64,000 nt of DNA, from assembly GCA_003693705.1 (NCBI GenBank), contig RBZT01000846.1, positions 62,001 to 126,000 of the forward strand, given 5' to 3'. Under the pieces are notes generated by a model. It was not told where the DNA came from, did not search any database, and saw only the letters and a list, made by a program, of their open reading frames with translations. Below, piece by piece: positions 21,112 to 34,167 of the stretch. A program made the translations under genes and the position numbers. The stretch comes from Polymyxa betae. Its lineage: Eukaryota; Endomyxa; Phytomyxea; Plasmodiophorida; Plasmodiophoridae. The number at the start of each line of letters is the position of its first letter. The first letter of the stretch is position 1.

Positions 21112-21319
21112 GGCAGTTCCATGATAGCCCCGCCATACACATGTATATCCATAAATTATTCGCACTTGTTTACTGTCCACATTTGGACGCGTGCGCGTTC
21201 TGTCCCATGTCGTGGGCCGTACTGTCCCCCAGGATACTAGCCACATGTTGACACCGAACTGCATCTGTCTCGGAGTCTGGGGAGGTGGTCACATAATCAC
21301 ATAACGTCATTCGAGGGGG

Positions 21320-22323
21320 ATGTCGTCGGATGTCATGCGTCAGGCTGTTCAAGATGTCGTGGCCGGGTCGGTCGGGGGCGTACTGGCCGCCCTGGTCGGA
21401 CATCCGTTCGATACGATCAAGGTCCGGTTGCAGACGCAGCCGGTGCTGGCCCCGGTCTATGGTGGATTCGGTGATTGTATTCGACAGACGTGGTCTATGG
21501 AGGGTGCATCTGGATTCTATCGTGGATTAACATCACCATTATGTGGAATGTTAGTATTTAATGCTGTACAGTTTATGGCATATGGACAGGCTCGTGATTG
21601 GGTTCAGACCAGGAAACACGATCTCCAGCTTACTGATTATATAGCCTGTGGTGCATGGACTGGGGTTGCTGTTAGTGCTGTTGAATCACCTATGGATCTT
21701 GGTACTATTATATCTGTATGATGTATAGAGACTATATACTAATACAATGTGTATTGTAGTGAAATCTCAAGTTCAAGTTCAAGTCTTCAAACGATCATCT
21801 GGTGTCAATGCGCTCTATTTCACAAGTGCATTAGATGCTGGTAATCAGATATGGAATCTAACAGGATTACGTGGAATATATCAAGGTCTTGGAGCTACTC
21901 TACTCAGAAATGTACCCGCTGTCTCACTCTATTTCGGTACGGAACAGTCATACCCGCCCCTGACCTGATACTCATCATAGTCCTGTAGGTGCCTATGAAC
22001 AAACCCGTCGATCGTTCGCCGGTCCGGATCGTGATGTCACGGATCTGTCGTCGTTAGAACTATTATGTTCTGGTGGTGTTGCTGGTGTTTGTTATTGGCT
22101 ATTTACATATCCAGCTGATATTATTAAGAGCACAATGCAGACCGATTCTGTAATTCGTGATCAGAGACAATATAAATCTATATGGGATTGTATACGAGGT
22201 CTGTATGCAGATGGTGGTCTACCTCGATTCTTTCGTGGTCTAACTCCATGTATGCTACGTGCATTCCCAGCTAATGCTGCATGTTTCTGGGGAGTCGAAC
22301 AAACACGCAAATTGTTCACATAA
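21320..22323 (+). CDS. Mitochondrial carrier, SLC25A20/29/45-like
   Basis: Three exons start at ATG 21320. The product has the three carrier signatures GHPFDTIKVRLQTQP, SPMDL|VKSQVQVQ and TYPADIIKSTMQTD, plus FYRGLTSPLCGMLVFNAVQF, IYQGLGATLLRNVPAVSLYFG and FFRGLTPCMLRAFPANAACFW. The first intron starts at the gtac after GATCTTG near 21703; the second joins LYFG to AYEQTRR near 21942. The pattern suits basic amino-acid or acyl-carnitine carriers. It follows the ORT1-like gene at about 290 bases and shares its fold but not close sequence, so any duplication is old. Substrate is not determined by the visible residues. Confidence 0.8.
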
Positions 22324-22376
22324 AGAGATGCAGAGTCTGTATTACTGAATTAATACAAATACAATGATGAGAGAGA

Positions 22377-23390
22377 TCAGGCTGATGGTTGACGTTCTAA
22401 CTCTCTTTCAAGAGCTGCATTATCCGCACGAATGGCTTCGTCCACATCATCGGTCTGGACCGGGGCCTGTACGCACGTCAGTTGATCGAAGCAGATTGCG
22501 TGATGCTGGACCTTGGCGGCCGAATCAATCGATCGCATGAGTTCATCATCGAATTGAGAGGAGGAGGCTGTATCAGCACCGCTCTCGGCTGTAGCTGGCT
22601 CATCCTGCTTAGAGACGGCATCACCCGTACTCACATAGTTCGAATCCATCTTCACGAACACTGTATAGAACGGTTAATGAGCGTGTCCAGGCGATGCGAT
22701 TGAGGGCCAGTACGTACGTGTACGTCCATCGAAGCTGACCTCGTTCAATGCCTTGATGGCGGCCTCGGCATCCGATTTTCGTGCGAACAGAACCTTGGAC
22801 ATCCCCATGCTCTGATTATCGCGTTTGAACAGATTCACGTCCAGGACGGAACCGAAACTGCTGAACGCGGCCCGAATCTGATCCGCCGTGGTCGTGTACG
22901 ACATGTTCGAGACGAAGATCTGCGATCCCGGGCCCTGTTTGACGGCCCGAATATTGGGCGACGGGCCAGTTTGACTGGCCAATGATGCCGCCGATGTAAT
23001 CTGGATCTGAACACCATTAAGCATAGTTCCATGACGGCGATGTTCGTCCAGAGCCTGTTCGGCTTCTTCGTATGTGTTGAACTTGACCACGGCTGTACGA
23101 GCGAATGCCCCCTGTGGAGTGCTGGGGTCACGGGTCAGTAGGGGCAGGATTTTAGGGTTTCGTTCTTACAAGTTCATGGTGATAGAACGTACACGTGCTT
23201 GACGTGAGAATAGATGATGAATCTCTTGAGCTTGTGATGATGATGATAGATCACATAGATACAGATCTTTAGATCCAAGACGACGTCGTACATTCGGGGC
23301 GGCACCATTTTCAGAGGTGTTGGCGACTATTGCCCCAGCTTCAGCTGACAGATAGCGACGTGCCCATTTCATTGCCCATGATGATGCCAT
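22377..23390 (-). CDS. Two-RRM RNA-binding protein, possibly mitochondrial
   Basis: Three exons with introns near 23115-23173 and 22665-22720 give about 300 residues. RRM1 reads KDLYLCDLSSSSQAQEIHHL, then VVKFNTYEEAEQALDEHRRH. RRM2 reads SQIFVSNMSYTTTADQIRAA, then MSKVLFARKSDAEAAIKALN. The start MASSWAMKWARRYLSAEAG is basic, amphipathic and lacks acidic residues before position 17, like a mitochondrial presequence. The C-terminus is acidic and Ala/Asp-rich. The intron at 23115 carries the telomere-like box seen elsewhere. It may be a mitochondrial RNA-processing factor; this is inference. Confidence 0.72.
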
Positions 23391-23731
23391 GACGATATCC
23401 ACAAACCAAGATCAAGTTCAAGGTGCCCAATGGTGCTGCGACGGACTCCGCCTCGCACTACCCATTCAGAGGGTGGTGGTTCCGTAAGGCACAGATCGTT
23501 ATACACATCAAATATGCGGCTCTATCACAAATAATGTGCTGGCATGGTTTACATGGAGAATCAACAATCTATATAGAAACTTTGCAACAGAACCTGAAAA
23601 TCACCAGACATCGTTTGGAAGAAGCAGAATAGGATCTTGTCACAATATAGAGAAATATGAAAGTGTCAGTAAGCGTAGGTTGAGCATAGCGTTGGGTGGA
23701 TTAGTGGTATGGCGATTTACTTAACACTAAT
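23391..23731. other. Intergenic region between RRM and proteasome genes
   Basis: No supported gene. Two short plus-strand frames lack recognisable motifs. It contains the RRM gene promoter and the PSMA6 3' flank. Confidence 0.4.
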
Positions 23732-24484
23732 TTAATCTCGTTGCGAAATCTTCTGCAAATGAGTTTCGATCTCGTCGGCGGTCAGAATCGTGAATCTACC
23801 CTGATTGACGCCTTTACGACAAACGGCAACTTCGATATCGTTCATCTTCAGATCGCTTCCGATCACGGTTTGCAGCGTCACTACGGCTGTCTGCATAACC
23901 TGATCGAAATTCATAGCCGAGCTATCCTGCGCCTTAAGCTGTTTCTCGAGTATATTGGTAGCTTCTTGTTCTTTCTGACCGGCTGAGCAAGCCTTATATC
24001 CACAGAAATGCCCAGCTGGATCAATACGATATAGACTTGGGCCATCCTCTTCATCAATCTGGCACAGAATGCAAATAACACCCAGAGCACGCTTGAAGGC
24101 GTGCTGAGTGTAAAGTTGCCCAATATCAGCCAGACGTTGGGCTAATACAGCAGCCGGCATATCGTAGCCGTTTTTATACTTGAATTCAGCCGCTTCATAG
24201 CGAGCTCGTTTCACAAAATTGAGCGCATCGCCATACAGACCGGTCATCATAGCGCCGATGGTTTGAGAGATGGGGAACATGTGTGTTACCGAGGTCGGAT
24301 CCAAGAGAATATCAGGCACCTTCTTTTGGCAAACCAGGACGACGGAATCAGCGCCGCGAGCCCCGACACACGTCAGAGCAGAGGCCTTGACGGCCTTGAA
24401 CGCGTACTCGACCTGGTAGAGGCGGCCCTCGGGCGAGAAGATGGTGATCTGACGATCATAGCCGGCCGACGACCCTCGTGACAT
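23732..24484 (-). CDS. PSMA6: 20S proteasome subunit alpha-1 (PSMA6/SCL1)
   Basis: Intronless, 250 residues, normal length. The N-terminal alpha signature SSAGYDRQITIFSPEGRLYQ and VEYAFKAVKAS are almost identical to the family. It also has QKKVPDILLDPTSVTHMF, TGLYGDALNFVKRARYEAAE, KNGYDMPAAVLAQRLADI, and DPAGHFCGYKACSAGQKEQE. SPEGRLYQVEYAFKA and the SRGSSAGYDR start place it in the alpha-1 (PSMA6, yeast SCL1) group. It is a structural, non-catalytic outer-ring subunit. Confidence 0.97.
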   Translation of the reverse strand: MSRGSSAGYDRQITIFSPEGRLYQVEYAFKAVKASALTCVGARGADSVVLVCQKKVPDILLDPTSVTHMFPISQTIGAMMTGLYGDALNFVKRARYEAAEFKYKNGYDMPAAVLAQRLADIGQLYTQHAFKRALGVICILCQIDEEDGPSLYRIDPAGHFCGYKACSAGQKEQEATNILEKQLKAQDSSAMNFDQVMQTAVVTLQTVIGSDLKMNDIEVAVCRKGVNQGRFTILTADEIETHLQKISQRD

Positions 24485-24722
24485 TCTCTCAAGATGATAA
24501 TGAATGGAGATCTCCTTTCTCTCTTAATAGCCTTTATGTCACGCAATACAACTGTAGCATAAACAAAGAGCAGGGTCGCGCTCACACACCCAGCAGCCCT
24601 CCTTTGATACTTTTTTGCAACTTTTTATGGGGCGCGGCCGCTTGGGGAGCAGCCATGTGAAGAGGAAAGTTTTATAAAGTTTCGAAATGTTTTTTCAGAT
24701 AAACAATGTTTAGAGGCGGAAG

Positions 24723-25613
24723 CTAATCGGCTTTGTTCATGGAGCTCTCCAGCTTTTCGAGCTGCTCGCGGCTGGCTTTTTCGACAGGCTCGTCGACGAG
24801 TTCTTTGACGCCTTTCACTTCCGGGCAGTAATGCATGAGCATGCTCTCGATGCCGCCCTTTAAAGTGACTGATGAGCTCGGGCAGCCAACACAAGATCCC
24901 TGAAGCTGTAGATGCACATAACCTAACTAATATCAAACACTATGGGCTGTGACTTCCCAACACCAAACCATCTTTGAATCCATGATAGACAATATCACCT
25001 CCATCTTCTTGGATATATGGACGAATTCGCTTTCAAGCGACATCAACGATATATAGGGAGATGAAATGACAATCTTACCGTCTCGATCAGCTCTTTGATC
25101 ATGGCGGTCGTATCATCATCTGTTTCCAGAATCTTGGTATCTTGATTCGGTTCAGAGATGGAGGCAGCATCCTCCAGGATCGGATTGCCAGAAGCAAAAA
25201 AATTCTCCAACGAGGCGAATATATCTGGCTTTAAGATAGGCCATTGGGCTGAATCGCTCACAGTAACTGCAATGAAATCACCTAAACAATCATTCATTGA
25301 TCATTTCATGTATGATAGAGACGACCTCGTACCGCCAATAAGCACATTCTTAACATCGGAATGTCGGAATAAAGCTCGAGCTAAGGGGGATTTTTGAGCT
25401 GATTTGAACGAATTGAAATCAGCGCTGGCCGACCCTTCCAGCAGCTTACGCCTAGATCAGGAAATAAATGCAGACTCCCGGAGCGGCGATTGGCCATCCT
25501 AACCCGGGGAAGAACTTGAGACTCGATGGATTCGGCGTCTCTTGGACCTGAATAAACAGGCAACGAACAGCAGGCCTAATGCCGGCCTGTAGCCAATGCC
25601 GACCAAACAGCAT
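24723..25613 (-). CDS. NFU1: NFU1 iron-sulfur cluster scaffold
   Basis: Five exons start at ATG 25613: [20 protein letters not shown], a likely mitochondrial presequence. The N-terminal Nfu domain has [48 protein letters not shown] and [16 protein letters not shown]. The C-terminal NifU domain has [23 protein letters not shown] and [20 protein letters not shown] with the CxxC cluster ligands. The C-terminal [12 protein letters not shown] matches the family. NFU1 passes 4Fe-4S clusters to mitochondrial enzymes such as lipoyl synthase and complex II. Introns are 45-60 bases except the one between MIKELIET and RIRPY, which is similar. Confidence 0.92.
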
Positions 25614-25856
25614 TTGAATGAGATGAAACCACGACCAGATTCAGATATTATGTGCGCTGAATTTCAATTCTATCATTTCCACATTTCGAAATCGCTGTAT
25701 ATAGATCATTAAACAGACGATGGAAGGTTATCGTTATGATGTATGGCAATTGCAATGCACATATCAGCTATGAAATCGATCAGATGAGTGAATAGTTTGT
25801 TAATGTCGTGGTAGAGGCACGTGTCAGTATCTTCTAGAACTATTCTATCATAATAT

Positions 25857-26691
25857 GGGCGAATCCACACCCCAATCTACTTCTGATTGTTATCAGCGTC
25901 ATGCTTCAGTGCAAGCCGCACGATGCATTCCAAAACCCAGGTCGCGATCGTCTGCCATTCTCTACCAACCGTGATTCCTCACCTGATCGTATTAGTGACG
26001 ATTCTCAAAGGGCGCCATTCGATCATTGGGGGCACAGAAAAAGTCATGATATCAAAGAAGCCGCCCAATTGTTGCTCAACGACTCGGCTTTTGACGAGCC
26101 TAAACGGCTGCTACTGAATTTATCTGCCGACGATTCGCAGGGCTTCAAGGTTTCCTTTCGCTTGAAGGTTCAAAGTCAGAATCAAAGCGTTATGATCAGG
26201 TGGAATCGTTTGATGTCGTGTCGACCAAAGAGCTTATCGACACAGTCGGAACGGGTGCTGCCATCATTGAAAAGAACTTCTCGTCGTCAACAGCTCGTCG
26301 TCTGGCCGATAGGACCTTAGTTCCTGTTTACACGGTTTGTGATGGGGTACTCCGAATAATACCTAAACTATTGGAAACACCACAAATCAACAATAACAAG
26401 GCAAGCCTTGAAGGTGATATGCCTATCAAGAGCATTGTATTACACTGATGCCGAATAGAGCAAACATGCCTTGAAAACGGTCTGGATGGGGTGAAGGAAA
26501 GAATAAGCAAAATTGTGAATGCCATGAATGAAGCAAAGCTGCATAAAAAGCGCCCATCGTATGTTCTAAAGGCGTTCCGAACAATACTGCTTCATCAAAA
26601 GGGAAATAGTCAATTAGCCATTCCATTGGTCGTCGGATTGCTGTTCTTTCTCATTCTTATTTCTTGGGTTCTTAGCCATCGTTCTATCTGA
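25857..26691 (+). CDS. Tail-anchored protein, unknown function
   Basis: Four exons: start MGESTPQSTSDCYQR at 25857, a 45-base intron, a hydrophilic part (RRDRLPFSTNRDSSPD), a clean 50-base intron at 26150-26199, and VESFDVVSTKELIDTVGTGA. The third intron ends near 26459 before EQTCLENGLDGVKERISK. One hydrophobic helix at the C-terminus (LAIPLVVGLLFFLILISWVL) followed by SHRSI makes it a tail-anchored protein. Helices before the anchor recall SNARE-associated or ER-contact proteins, but no family was recognised. Confidence 0.55.
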
Positions 26692-26839
26692 AGGTACACA
26701 AACTGCTGTAGCCAGATCTCGAATCAAGCTAATAGGACACTTAGGTTGCGGGAAATAGGAATACTCAACAGCTAGCCATAATTTTGATAATTAATTGTTT
26801 GCATAAATATATTCCTTGATTATCTAACCAGTTTGGATT

Positions 26840-29800
26840 TTACGACGAAACTGACAACAAGTCTTTGTATCCTATGAAGCCAGAATTCGTCAAATGCATA
26901 CCTGGATACGAAGGCTGTTGCTTACCATCTCCGAAAGAAACAAAATCGGAAAGCAACAGTTGATCGATGAATCCTAGATCAGGAGGTGTCGCTGTAATGC
27001 TTTGGGACGATATGTGTGCGCTGACCTAATGCAGATATATTAATGAAAATAATTGGCACAGTAAAAGCCTACTTCGAAATGGAACTGCCGCAATTGAGCT
27101 GCTGATACAATCCTCCTCATTGTCAGTAAAGGTCGCCTTAAAACTGAGCTCTTAGCGAATGTGGCGTGCAGGGAAACATCTGACTCAGATCCTCTCCGAG
27201 ACTCTGTTTTGAAAAATAAGACCAGGCATTTTTGTTTCGAAGGAAATGGCAGACCTGAGCTTGCTGTTCCATCTGAGAACTGTGGTTCTGTCCTCAATCG
27301 TCGACCAAGATATCTAACATGCGGCTGAAAGCAATTGAACGAATTATAATTGAACAGTTTAGTAATCTCAGCATCTTCAGCAGATTTTTCGTTTGACTAT
27401 GGAGAAATCTCAGTAAGCGGTAAAACATTTTCGTAAAGTGAAGACCTGAGAATGTGGATCAACGGCGGGTCCCTGTTCGAACTCAGAACTGCTGTCACCT
27501 AAAGCCAAACGGTCGACAATAAACATCCATTGGTATAGATGAAAATGGGATGGCAACAATACTACAATAGCAATGAGACATGATGGAAAAGAGAGTATCA
27601 TTCCTCACCAAGCGCAAGATCGACAAATTTACAGGCCTCCATAATAAGATCGAGATCAGAACTTTCATCGAGGATAGAAATAACCTCTACAAGTACTACA
27701 GGCCTGTAGATTATGAGATAGAGATCCATATTAGTGCGATGCATAGAGACCAGATTGTCTTAAGATTCTCAGGACTAACACGAGCAAGCAAGATTCTGAC
27801 ACAGAACAAGACTTGAACATGTAATATTGCGGCATCTTCGAGCTTCAGCGATTCAACTAGCTGGTGAACGAAATAAGAAGGTCATGCAATATAGATATGA
27901 ACGATACCTTTTCAACTATAGCTGGTAAATGCCTCGAATATTCGTCTATCCGTCCAGCATGAATCATAAAGCTTAACCGTTTGAGCTGACGAGCCCGAGC
28001 TAACACGTCCGTTTTATGTGAAGTGAACATGAGAACTTGTGGATTTATAGGTCTTCCCATTAGCTGTTCCGTCAGTAAAGTTGGATCCTAAAAAGCATTA
28101 GGCATTGAAAAGTGTTCCATTAAACAAGTGACCTCAGTGACAATTTGTGACATGATTTTACGCCATTGCATAAGACTATCAATTGAGGCATCAAAGAAAT
28201 CGTTATGTTGGAATGCATTCCAGCATTCCTTCTTATAAACCTTCAGTGAGAACTTGAACTAGTTTCATACTCAGTAAACACGCAATCCAATAATAATCAA
28301 TGCAGCTACCTTCTTGACAGAGAATGAAGCAATAAAAGCGGCAGCTGCGGCTGCATAGTCTAATTGGTCGATTGAACGATTGTCGATGTTCAAAAAGACA
28401 TATGGAAGTAGTAAACCAAGCATAGAGCACGCCCTACCATTTATGAGGAATGACGAGATGCTTATTACAAAGATACCTTTCTTCATCCTCGGAAGAATTT
28501 CCACCCCAAACAAGGCTGAAGATATCAGCTGAAACATTTGACACAGAGCGCAGTGCAAGCAATCGAACTGTAACAGGAGAAGCGAAGGATGACGACATTA
28601 ACCACTTTGGATGTTTTTGAGAGATGCTTTCAAACAAAATTATAATTATACCGATGGTGTAGGAGGGTAGTCATCATCAGTATCTTCTTCTTCAACGGGT
28701 TTCTGGTAAGACAGCGAACACGGTTTTGGCAGATCAGGCACAACTGCAATCTCTGAAGCTCCCTAAAAAATCAAATAAGAGCTCCATCAAGAAAGACCCA
28801 ACAATCATGCCTTCACGAAAAGGTTACTGGCTAATGTGAACAGAGTTTGGATCATTTCCCGAATATCCTTGAGCGATTTTGGATCAACTCTTTGCCAATT
28901 TGTACGGAGAACAAATTCATGAGTGATAGAGAGTAACCATAATGAAGGGTGTATAACAGCACTGGAGAATCATGAGGCCTGACAAGATACGTAATAGAAA
29001 AGCAGTTACCTGCTCGTTCCCGAAGAAAGAACCTTCTGTAGTTGTATTAACTTGGCCCAACATTCAGTCTGAGATAAAAATCAGCATTAAAAAAAATAAA
29101 ACGAGTGAAAATGGATTTTTACAATTTTAGCTGAAATCTTACAGTTACGCATGTACTGATCGAGGAAATGCAGGATTGCTGTATCGGATGGTTTCGGAAT
29201 ATTTGTGCCTGATTCTGCTAACGGAGAAGCTGCGGAGGCAGTTTCTTGAAGTATCGTAGAAATGGTAATTAATGTGGAAAGTATACAATCAGGAGTGGCT
29301 GCAGGTAGAATCTCGATAATCTCACATAGTGAGCTCATATCTACACGATAGCGTCAATAGACTATTCAGCAAATCTTATGCTTTACCATTGTCATATTGA
29401 CGGGCATGAGCTTCCCATGAAGACAGCAATGCATTTGTAATTAGAACAGGACTTTCGACTAAGAGAGGGTTCAAGAACGAGACGATCAGGTCTATTGCGT
29501 TGGAGGACGCCTAAAAGCGGAATTGACAAGGATATCAGAATGTTCAATCCACCTACAATGTCAACATTGTGCGAATGTGAATGTGATGACACAGAAGTGA
29601 CAGAGGTCTTTCTGGGCGATTTATCTGGCAGCAAAGACCAAATGTACAGGATCACCTAAGAAGGAAACCGTCAAATTCAATACGTCATGATTGAAAATGA
29701 TACGATCGTACATCTACGACTAAAGGTAAAATCCCTTGAATAGCATTGGAGGAAGATGAGGAGTCTTTTGAGCTTTTAGCTTCCAAAGAAGGCTCTGTTT

Positions 29801-32800
29801 CGTTGCGATTTACAGAAGAAGAAAATATTCCACCTAAAAATCCAAAAACTGTGCTGTTATTCCCTAAACAGATTGGTTAGGAAACGATCTGAAGGCACAG
29901 AGCAGATAACCTGAGCTGGCATTAGCGGTTGATAACTGTGAAGTTAATGTTAGCGGAGTTGGCCTTTTTAGTAAGCAGTAGTGAACAATTTCCCGAATTC
30001 CATAAAGAAGTACTGATATTGAAGCGTCAAAATGACATGAGGTCTTCCGAATCTGACAGAGATTTGAGAAGATGCAGCAGAGATGTTCAACGGAACTTAC
30101 TTGTTCACATAACACCGTTAAAACAGAGAACGAGGTTGAGCCCATAGAGCCATGGAGATGGGACAGAATGGAGATAATAAACCTGATTGCAGAAGATTTA
30201 GCAGGATTTGAAACGCGTCCTCTAAACACACGAACCCGATCCAATGTTGCAGCAGATGCTGATCCGAATTGGGTTCATGCGACTGTTGAATGCCGTATAA
30301 AATGGTGGAGACAAAATTGGCAGAATCGAAAAGTGCTGTCGAGCCGGATTGCAAGGTTGTGTTGTCGATGATGACGTGACGCAGCAATCTTAGCAGAGAA
30401 ATCTGCAAAACGATAAGGACAAAAGCGCTTTAGCAAAGAAGTGGCAAAAGTCAAACCTGCATATTTGAGTTATGAGCGGCAATACTCGACGAAATTAGAC
30501 CTAGAGACGCAGCTCCAAGGCCATTTATTCGTTCTGCAATCGAGAGTAAGTTCGCAGAGGTATCACTGGAAAGCATTGCAGATGTTGTGATCAACTGAAC
30601 AAGAAGATCAACAGCTGAGAGCCTAACATCTTCGTTCGCAATCCTTGAGTGAGCAGTCAACGAAATAGAGCATAGATTGATAGCGAATGACTTACAGATC
30701 CTTCTCAGAGACACCGTCGTGCATTCGACCTTGAACAAAACGAAGCGCACACCAAAACAAGATATCAAGGTACGTCGGAGCATCTGGAAGTGAAAACCTT
30801 TGCTCTATAGGCAAATTCCCAACTTTGTGAAGGTTAGGAAATTGAGCTCAGATGACGCTAATTATACCTGGACGCTGATGACGCCTCAACAGGCTTAGAA
30901 TGGTTGGATTCAGAACAGGCTGTTGGGCAGCTTTGGCAGCGACCAGCTGTCGATGGGCTGAAGAGAATATAGCTTGAAGCCTCCAGATTGAATGTCGAAC
31001 TAATTCAGCATCGTAGAGATTGGAGTAGCACATACTGGGAGATTGACGGAGAGTTGAAGGGCAAAGAAGAATCAGCAGCAAAGGATCCAACACTCTAATA
31101 AAACTTAGCAACGCTGGAGATATCAGAACAAAAATCACCTGTAAATAGATTCAGAAGATACACGAATGAATTCTAATGCAATCATCCGAGTAGGCGTTCT
31201 TTGATCGTCGATAGCATCAAGCATAATGATTAGACTGTTGCCAGAGCATCTAGAAGATTTCTCAGGATCATCTAAAGGCGATAATAAACGCCATAGGCGA
31301 GCGAAGCTGTAACGATATCAGAAGACTACAGACTAAGAGATCCCGTTATACCGCTCATAACCCTCGTACTGAGCACAGCTCTCGTGAGGCGAAACATGAA
31401 GCATAGCATCTGCTGCAACGGCTTCGCAAAAATTTGGACAAATCTCATACATGTGCAGCCAAAGCTTCGCAACCTGTAAGGAAAATCAGTTGACAGCAAG
31501 ACACAGGAATTAAGAAAGCATTAAAACCTGACGGTGAATCTCCTCTCCAAAATTAGCCTCGAGTAGATACCATAGTTGCTGTGTCAGCTGTCCACATTCA
31601 GTTTGCTGTGGCTCTTTGAGAGAATCGTGAATGATCCGAATCCAAGCTTCGAAGCCTACAGCAAATTAGTGGACAAAAAACTTGAACAAGGCGGTTGCTT
31701 GCCTAGACAAGAGAGATGAGGATTGGGAGACAGAGCAAATTTCACGACATGCTCTGAATATCGAATGATATGTCTTCGTTTCTCTCCGTTTGTATTGAGA
31801 AGCAGATAGTGGAACAGCTCAAACAATCGAGAAATGCACTTGAGAGTATGCTGGTCAGTGGCCCTATCAGCAATGGTTGTTTGGACTGGTTCGACCCTCT
31901 AAAAAGTGAATCAAACCACGAATGTTACTGAAACCTCTCAACATACTTGATCCACAGAATCCGATGCTTGTTCAGCGCTGAAGAACCCTGGGAGTGGCAA
32001 AGACATAGAAGAGAGGAAGTTCTCTGATTCGGAGAGGGAAACATCGAAATGAAACCGAGAGGAAAGCAACTTCAACGTGAAAGTCATCAAGCGCGTCATT
32101 TCGGCAATTTCTTCCTTCCAAGATATCCTGACAGGAATCAGTTAGAGCCTCCGAACAAACTGCTACTCAACTTGTACAGAGCTTTCAAATCAGTATTAAT
32201 CATGACCGGGACAATCTGCTTGTCAGAAAAATCCTGTAGGCAATCGTCAAAGTTCAGTAGACATTTCTCAGAAAATACAGACGCTGTCAAAATGAACGGG
32301 AAGAAAGTCTAGAGCGAAATCGATCAAATCGATTGTATGGATTTTGCTAAATGAATGAGATAGCAACGGAAAACTTTCAATGGATTCGGACGGAAGACTC
32401 GTGGCAGTCCTCAGCATTGTTGAATCGAGCTCAGAGATAAGTGTGGCCCAAACTTGGCGTAAATCTACTTGATTGAAAAACAACTGTGCGGATTTCAATA
32501 CAGACTGAGAGACAGCTGAATCTATCTAACTAGTAAGTTATCGTCAACAAAAACTGGAAAAATTCTTACTGTTGTCATAAGAGTAAGCATAGTCAATGAG
32601 AAGAGAAGAAATCTTAGAGAGAAATTTACTCATTCGAATTTCCTGGCGGCAAATTAATATCGGGACGCAAGCACTGGTTAGCGGTGTCTTACATCTTTTT
32701 CCAAGAGTGTACGAGCGATGTTAAACGGTTGAGTAGCCTCTTCATCAGATGATGCATGTCTGTCCATAATTTGGTGTAGTGAGGAAACGACCATCTCAAG

Positions 32801-34167
32801 AGTAGAATCAGATATTTCAACAGGTTCGCTTGAAGGCATCTCATCCGTTCCTCCTTTACTCAGAAGCCACGAATAGAATCGGCGATTTACGGAAGTCTCT
32901 CGACGTAAAATTACGGGCAACGTTGCCTGCACTTTGTAATGTCAACAGCATTGTTATCAAGTTGATGGAAAAAGACGAATACATAAATATGTCAGCTCCT
33001 TTTTTGTGAAAATGGAATCGACTAGAGGGAAATGTGAGATCATCAAATCGAACATGCTTCTCTGAGTCAAAACCATCTCATCGTGAAGTGTGGCAACCAT
33101 TGCCTAGAAACGGTATCAGTCAGGTTTCATACAGTGGCAAGTTCTCACAAAACCTCGATGGCAATAGACCTTTGGACTGGAAGATATTCAGCCAGCTTCT
33201 TCGATCCGGCGGGAGGAATTGTAGCATTGATAAAATGCATCGCTGAGCCACGATATTTGCTGCATTGGAGTACACATCTCCAAAGAGCAAGAGCAAATTG
33301 GGATGCATTGGTCTGTTGTTGTATATTGACTGTAAAAGGAAATGCTTAATGACAAAATATCTCGAGTCGAACGAAAATGGTCAAACCTAGAAGTTGCAAA
33401 GTACGGGTAAAGACTTCCCCAGAGCCTTCTTCCAGTCCTGGACATAGATTTAGAACGGTGTGAAGAGAATGTGTACTAACTGTACCTGGAAGTAGGGCCA
33501 GTATGAAACCGGATAAACATGGTAGTAAACCGATACCCAAAGGGAGATAATACTTCTCGTAGAGTTCTAGCAGCTCTGGTCTAACCCGCGACGATGCATA
33601 CGACAGTAGCGGAAACAACCCAGTAGAGTAAAGTGAGAGATCCTTCAAGCAATTACTTAATAAACGTTTTGGTCGGCAGAACAATGTCGACCTGGATTAA
33701 GCGCTGAGGACCTATACGTTCTAAAATCGCTCGATATGTTTCGAGCGTTTTTAAATGAACCCCTCCAGGTAAGACATCGCTTAAACATCCTGCAAGTCTG
33801 AACAAAAATCCAGAAGTCACTCATAGCGACAATGCATTAATATAGGGCAGAAACCGTTTCGTAACAGTTAGAGTCATTGGCACATGATCTATGTGGGCGA
33901 ATTTTGTTAGCACTTTGTTAACTCGAGCTAAGCATTTAATCAGGTCCTGATGGCAGGTTCAGAACTGAAATATTTCTAAGCGCTAAACTGTACTACCGGC
34001 CATTCGCGAGCCTTCTCGAAAGCCTAAATGTGTATCAGCGAACAGATAATTAAGAGATATTAGTGGAGCACCTGCATGGCATTTGCCATAGCGTCATGAA
34101 AGGCTTTCAGCCGAGGATGCTGGCGCTGTGCTGCTTCAGCTGCCGAGCGAGACGAGCGAACAGACAT
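26840..34167 (-). CDS. DOP1: DOP1 (Dopey) endosome-Golgi trafficking protein
   Basis: A very large, intron-dense gene (roughly 30 introns of 45-60 bases). ATG 34167 gives [20 protein letters not shown], then [12 protein letters not shown] after a 48-base intron. Dopey N-terminal hallmarks follow: [19 protein letters not shown] region, [40 protein letters not shown] and [11 protein letters not shown] at 33346-33684. [20 protein letters not shown] is at 32678-32932. A middle block (30118-30408) reads [20 protein letters not shown], as in Dopey helical repeats. The stop is near 26840 after [12 protein letters not shown]1 works with MON2 and Neo1-type flippases in retrograde traffic at the Golgi. 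The family call is firm; most internal exon joins are not individually checked. Confidence 0.82.
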
